NCBI GenBank assembly: GCA_008711295.1
Contig: VUYV01000042.1
Location: 1,257,834-1,321,833 of the forward strand
Length of the DNA stretch: 64,000 nt
Direction: 5' to 3'
DNA from: Anarhynchus alexandrinus
Lineage: Eukaryota; Chordata; Aves; Charadriiformes; Charadriidae
Shown: positions 59,593 through 64,000 of the stretch, one piece after another
Layout: each line of letters begins with the position of its first letter
How positions within the stretch are numbered: the first letter of the stretch is position 1
Notes under the pieces: model-generated
Told to the model about the DNA's origin: nothing
The model's input: the letters and a program-made list of their open reading frames with translations, nothing else
Databases searched by the model: none
Program-made: the position numbers and the translations under genes

Positions 59593-62500
59593 TACCATGG
59601 ATGACTCAGGTCATCCACAGGCATAGCCTTATATATAAAGGAGAAAGAACCTGATGCAAAAGCGTCATTCACCTATGGAAACAAAAAACATGTTAGAAAG
59701 GCACTTGGATGAGGTTGCACAGCAATGCGATGCATTGTGGCATTTCTTTCCTTTTACATGTTGAAGTCTGCACTATTCATATTTTTTTTTACTTAAATTC
59801 AAATTAACATATCTAACAAGAAAAAAATGCTTGCAATATACTAGTTATTTACAAAATCAAAGTGAATTTCCTCCTCCTCTGCACGTTCTACTTGCAATTT
59901 TGAAAATTTTAGCTTACAGATGCACATTTTTGACAACTGTTCTAACAGAATAACTAAGAGAGTAGATTATTATTATTATCCTCTGTATGGCCCTATATTG
60001 ATCAGCTATGGGGCAGCTGACAGCCAGGTTTCACAAATATTGGCTGACAGACAGAGAACAGAATGACACCAGTCTATGGACTCTGGTTTGATGCCAGGTT
60101 TGATCCTTCTGGCACACTTTTTAGTTCTGGTCCTCTTTTTTTTTTCTCTCCTCCAAGGCCTCTCAGCTCATCTCACCATTGCATGAACATGCTTTCACAG
60201 GCTTCTCATCACAATCCAAGTACCTTTTCCCAGAAAATTCTATTTCTGCTGGTTTAGGCTCCCATTCCAGCGCCAGCCTGCCCTCCCCTACTCTCTTACA
60301 GTGCCTCCCACCATTCCACTTACAATCAGCATTTTATTCAGTCTCTTTGGTCAATGATTTCAAGTTTGTCGCGATATCCTCTCTTGCATTCCACATTTCT
60401 TTGCTTTCCTTCTGCTGAATTTTGCCTCAACTGGTTCCAATCCATAGTTTTTATTTCCCTTCTTCCCCAGTTCCTTGGCTTAGTCTATTTCTCTAGGTAT
60501 TCTGCTTCTCCACATGCTTTAACTCTTCATCAAATTTACATGCTATCTTTATTTTCCTGTCCCATTTCATTAGTCCCTTCTCCCATATTCTATCCAGTCC
60601 TGGTCTTCCCAGGGCCCAGCACTAACCTCATTAGCCAGCTGCTGTCTGCCTCCGGGCACCTGATTCCAACCCAGACCCTCCCACTGGATGCATTTCTATT
60701 CATTTTGCCTTTTCTAGCTTCCAGTTCTTCAGATTGACAAGGTACAGAATGCTTCAAGATATAAGAAAATCCTACCACTGTCTTTCTCTAACCAATCATT
60801 CCCCATATTCCTTTGGTCTTCTGACCCAAGAAATAGCCCTTAAAGCCTCAGCATGCTGTGTTCTGCTACCAATTCCTAAAACCAATGGCAAGTATTTGCA
60901 AATTATTCTGACAGCATATCAGAGGAGCCATTAGCAGACCTGGAGGTATTAGATTGTGCAAGACTATGGTAAATTTTCTGCTATAAACACTCAAAACTAT
61001 CATTTTCTGAACTAAGCTTGGCCTGCACTGTAGATGTCAAGGAAAACTTCAAAACAGGGCTACTTAGACTCATGACAGATATTGTCTGAAACATCGTCTG
61101 TCTTATATTTTCTGTCCGTTGTATTTTCTAAATATCAGTTCTGCATATCGATGTATAGTTATTGGGATGGAAGGCAGCACAGAGGAATCAGAGAGATAAA
61201 GACAGAATATAAACTAGGTTTAATGTTTACATAGTTAAATCTTTTCCTCAGTTGAAAAAAATGAAGTAAACTATGGCAAAAGTATCCTTACAGCAAACAG
61301 AAGACCATATTCTGTATCCAATATTTCTTGCAGAAGCAGTTAAAGTCTGATGCTGAAGAAATGGCATTTTTTCCCATCCAATTTCTATGCAATTAAGGTT
61401 CCTGTCACACTTCCTAGGAGAAAGCACCAATATATTCACATGGTTAACCACACTGGTTTTTGTAGTGAGAATGACATAAGGCTCTATTAGGTGTATGAAG
61501 GTGGATTTACACTTACTTGGATTGTATCTATTTTTCTTATATGCTGCTTGTAGTAACATCTGCATTCAAATCATCTACTTAGAAGTGCTGAATTAATTAA
61601 AACACAATAACAAGAAAAAGCAGCCTCCAAAACCCCCTTGGCACTTGTGCAAAATTACAACATTTCAATCCATTTTGTTTGCAAGTATCAGTAGTCAGGT
61701 GCCCTACAGTTCCACTGCTGTTCGTTCAAATACTTGTCACATACACTGGAGCTGTCTACCTGATTTCAAAACATTTCTTCCAGAGTTCACAAATACTATG
61801 TGTGTGAAAGTGCAATTTGCAAATGAATTTATGTGTGTGTGTGTATATATATGTATGAATTTCACAAAGCTTCTCCTCATGTCTCTTGAAGGATAACATT
61901 TTTGAAAAATTACATGCAACCACATAAAAAATATGGTATTGCTTGGTTCATCTGAACATTTCACTTTCGCAGTGTCACAAACACAAACTAATCTCCCAAT
62001 GGATTAAAGATATTTCCTAACTGTGAGATGTTTGAAGACATTGCTGCAATGCTGTGCATAGGCCTATATAATTTGTTTTTTCATAAAGGTGAAATACTCT
62101 CCACTACGTATACTTGTTTAAAGCTGTACACATTTTATTTCATACATACATTTGGGAACTTAATGGAAACGCGGATCTGGAGGTACAACATAGGCATTGA
62201 AACTGGTAGAAGTATTTTTAGCTCTTGTTTTCAGTGTGACTTACTGTTAAAGATGCAGCATTTGATGGACTGGTGTTGATTCTAACAAAACATTTCTGGA
62301 TCCAAGGCAGACTCTGTTGTTGTTTCCAGTGAGGAACAGAGATGGAAAGAGAGATATCAAAATCTCGGCCCATTTGATACAGTTCCATTTCCTGAAAATG
62401 GTCAGAAAAGATTGGGGTTTTGTTGGGATACAGAACACAAACAGATGTTTAAATACTGAGAACTGTGGGATAAAAAACAGCCTGTACAGTCACTTTCTTT

Positions 62501-64000
62501 TCTTAGGAAACTGCAAAATATTTTTGCCTTCACATCCTTTCATTTTCTCTTGTTATTTGTTAATCACACAAGAAGCTACTAAATGAGCTGCTGACTGCAG
62601 CTCAGAGAATTCATGTATACTACAGACAACACATTTAAGCAAACAGTTAATTTCAAAATTTAAATCAAAACGCATAAAGTAACGGTAAAAATGCATTGTC
62701 ATCATGGTTTGAGACAACCTTAATCATTTCAAATTGTAATTAATTCTAATGAAGAACATCTGGCTTGATCAAATAATTTGAAATGGATTCAGGTGGTATC
62801 ACTATTTAGAACTGGAGCTTAGTGCTAAAAATGACAGAATTGTGAAATAGGTCATCTAAGTGACTCTACACATGAGGTGGTCATTTGAGAAAATTTCTAA
62901 GGACAAAAATAAGTTCAGTACAAAAGTTGAACAAAATCTAAAGTTTTTAGTCTAAACTCAACTGAACATATGCATTCATTCTCAATTCATCAGCTATACC
63001 ATAAGCTTTCTCAATTGACCACTGTTGCACTTGAGTCATGTGGAAAAGTAGACTTTAGATTTGTGTTTATTTGAGCCGTTTCCAGATGTACTATCAATTT
63101 ATTATCTTTGAGAAAGAAAGATTTCTTAATAAATGCTTTCTTGTAATTTCCAAATCTAAATTTTTTTTTTTGAAGTTTTGTGCGTGGTTTTCAGATCACA
63201 GGTTGTTTAGACCTCAGGACAAAAATGATTTTGTAAACGTTGCCAATTTTAATGAAGATTATGGATTGAAATGTTTACTTTGCTTTATCTGCGTATACTT
63301 TGCCTTGTATTTCCATAGGCACATAGTAAAAATAACCTGAACATTGCAAATATTGAGGTTAGCTAATGGAAAGTCTTATCTGAGACAACAGACAATATTT
63401 AAATATTATGAAGTTGTGTGTTATGATAATGAAATGAAGCCAAAAGGCAAACAGAGATATTGTTCCCCTTACCTCCCTCTATCTCTGTGCCAGATTAGGG
63501 AGTGTCAGTAAAAGATGATCACTTCATGATCGTTAAGGACAGCCAAAAGCAGCAATCCAACATTATTACTGCTGTAGTTCTTCCCACAAATTATTTCATA
63601 ATATAATCTGCAAGTTCCTAAACTTCAAACTCAAATGTTGTGGCACAAAGTGAGAAGAAAAAGGCAGTGCAGAAGTGAAGCGACTGGCAAGAGATGGGTT
63701 ACTGACAGAAGTCTTTTTCAGTAAGGGTCGTCTTTTGTTAAAAAAGATCCTACTTTCCAGACATCATATCCCTTCCTGAACAGAACCATACCAACTTTGC
63801 ATCCTGCATTTTCACTATTTGTTTACTTTTTCTCACCAGACCTTTTTCACAGTCAAACCTTCATCCTTCCATAAAGCTTTAGTGGCAGCAGTTTTCGAAA
63901 GTATTTTCAAAAATAATCATTGTTTTTAACACAGCATATTAAGTTCTCTCACATGATGAATCGTTAGTATACAAAACAGAGGAAAAAGTGAGTGAGCTTA
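59593..64000. other. Non-coding stretch with a pyrimidine-rich segment
   Basis: No gene is recognised. A perfect 7-bp hairpin (59599-59616) contains an AP-1-like TGACTCA. At 60080-60730 the plus strand is strongly pyrimidine-biased, which opens overlapping Ser/Leu/Phe/Pro-rich frames (60063-60257, 60179-60418 and 60354-60737) that I regard as compositional. A TG/TA dinucleotide repeat lies at 61831-61852. The remaining sequence is AT-rich and plain. Confidence 0.5.
61831..61852. repeat. (TG)n(TA)n dinucleotide repeat
   Basis: A short run of TG units passes directly into TA units. Confidence 0.9.

Noticed and set aside
59155..59598. 147-codon minus-strand open frame
   Set aside because: It coincides with the LTR, which is regulatory and non-coding; no known protein is suggested.
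60354..60737. 127-codon Ser/Leu/Phe/Pro-rich plus-strand frame
   Set aside because: Its composition follows directly from the pyrimidine-rich strand, it overlaps another similar frame, and no domain is recognised.

Overview
This window looks like bird nuclear DNA. It is AT-rich and poor in CpG. It carries eight copies of the CR1 LINE, the dominant interspersed repeat of birds, several with typical CR1 3' ends (a 'ttggactagatga' block or a short ATTCTGTG-type octamer run). It also carries one LTR of the ERVL-like kind common in bird genomes. No operons, Shine-Dalgarno-led genes or CRISPR arrays are present. The species cannot be named from the sequence; Aves is a confident call and anything finer is a guess.

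Layout. Positions 1-1830 hold two old CR1 copies in opposite orientation, the first cut by the window edge. Positions 1831-8077 are unique AT-rich DNA with a weak MIR-like remnant (about 3812-3885), a pair of perfect hairpins (6241-6310) and a short fragment of an L1/Tx1-type reverse transcriptase (5700-6015, minus), which is unexpected in a bird. Further CR1 tails lie at 8078-8391 (+), 14295-14812 (-) and 18376-18806 (-); the last has acquired a strong G-quadruplex microsatellite. MIR/CORE-SINE-like remnants lie near 10150-10195, 10428-10515, 15655-15740 and 21175-21392. A possible 208-bp internal exon of an unrecognised protein lies at 26575-26782 (+).

The best preserved element is the CR1 at 31093-32472 (+). 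It keeps the reverse transcriptase motifs, an essentially continuous C-terminal half of ORF2 broken by one 2-nt deletion, and three ATTCTGTG units at the 3' end. Two opposed CR1 copies follow at 41106-42010 (-) and 42848-43430 (+). A homopurine/GGAA tract lies at 47910-48127. Near 58353-59026 there is an unidentified reading frame with only two stops in about 225 codons, preceded by a good splice-acceptor context. It abuts a CpG-rich, apparently young solo LTR (59027 to about 59592, minus). The rest is AT-rich non-coding sequence with microsatellites.

No complete host gene is visible. The window is best read as a gene desert or the inside of a very large intron, shaped mainly by retrotransposon insertion. 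The reading frames present are mostly pieces of CR1 ORF2 or chance frames in low-GC DNA.
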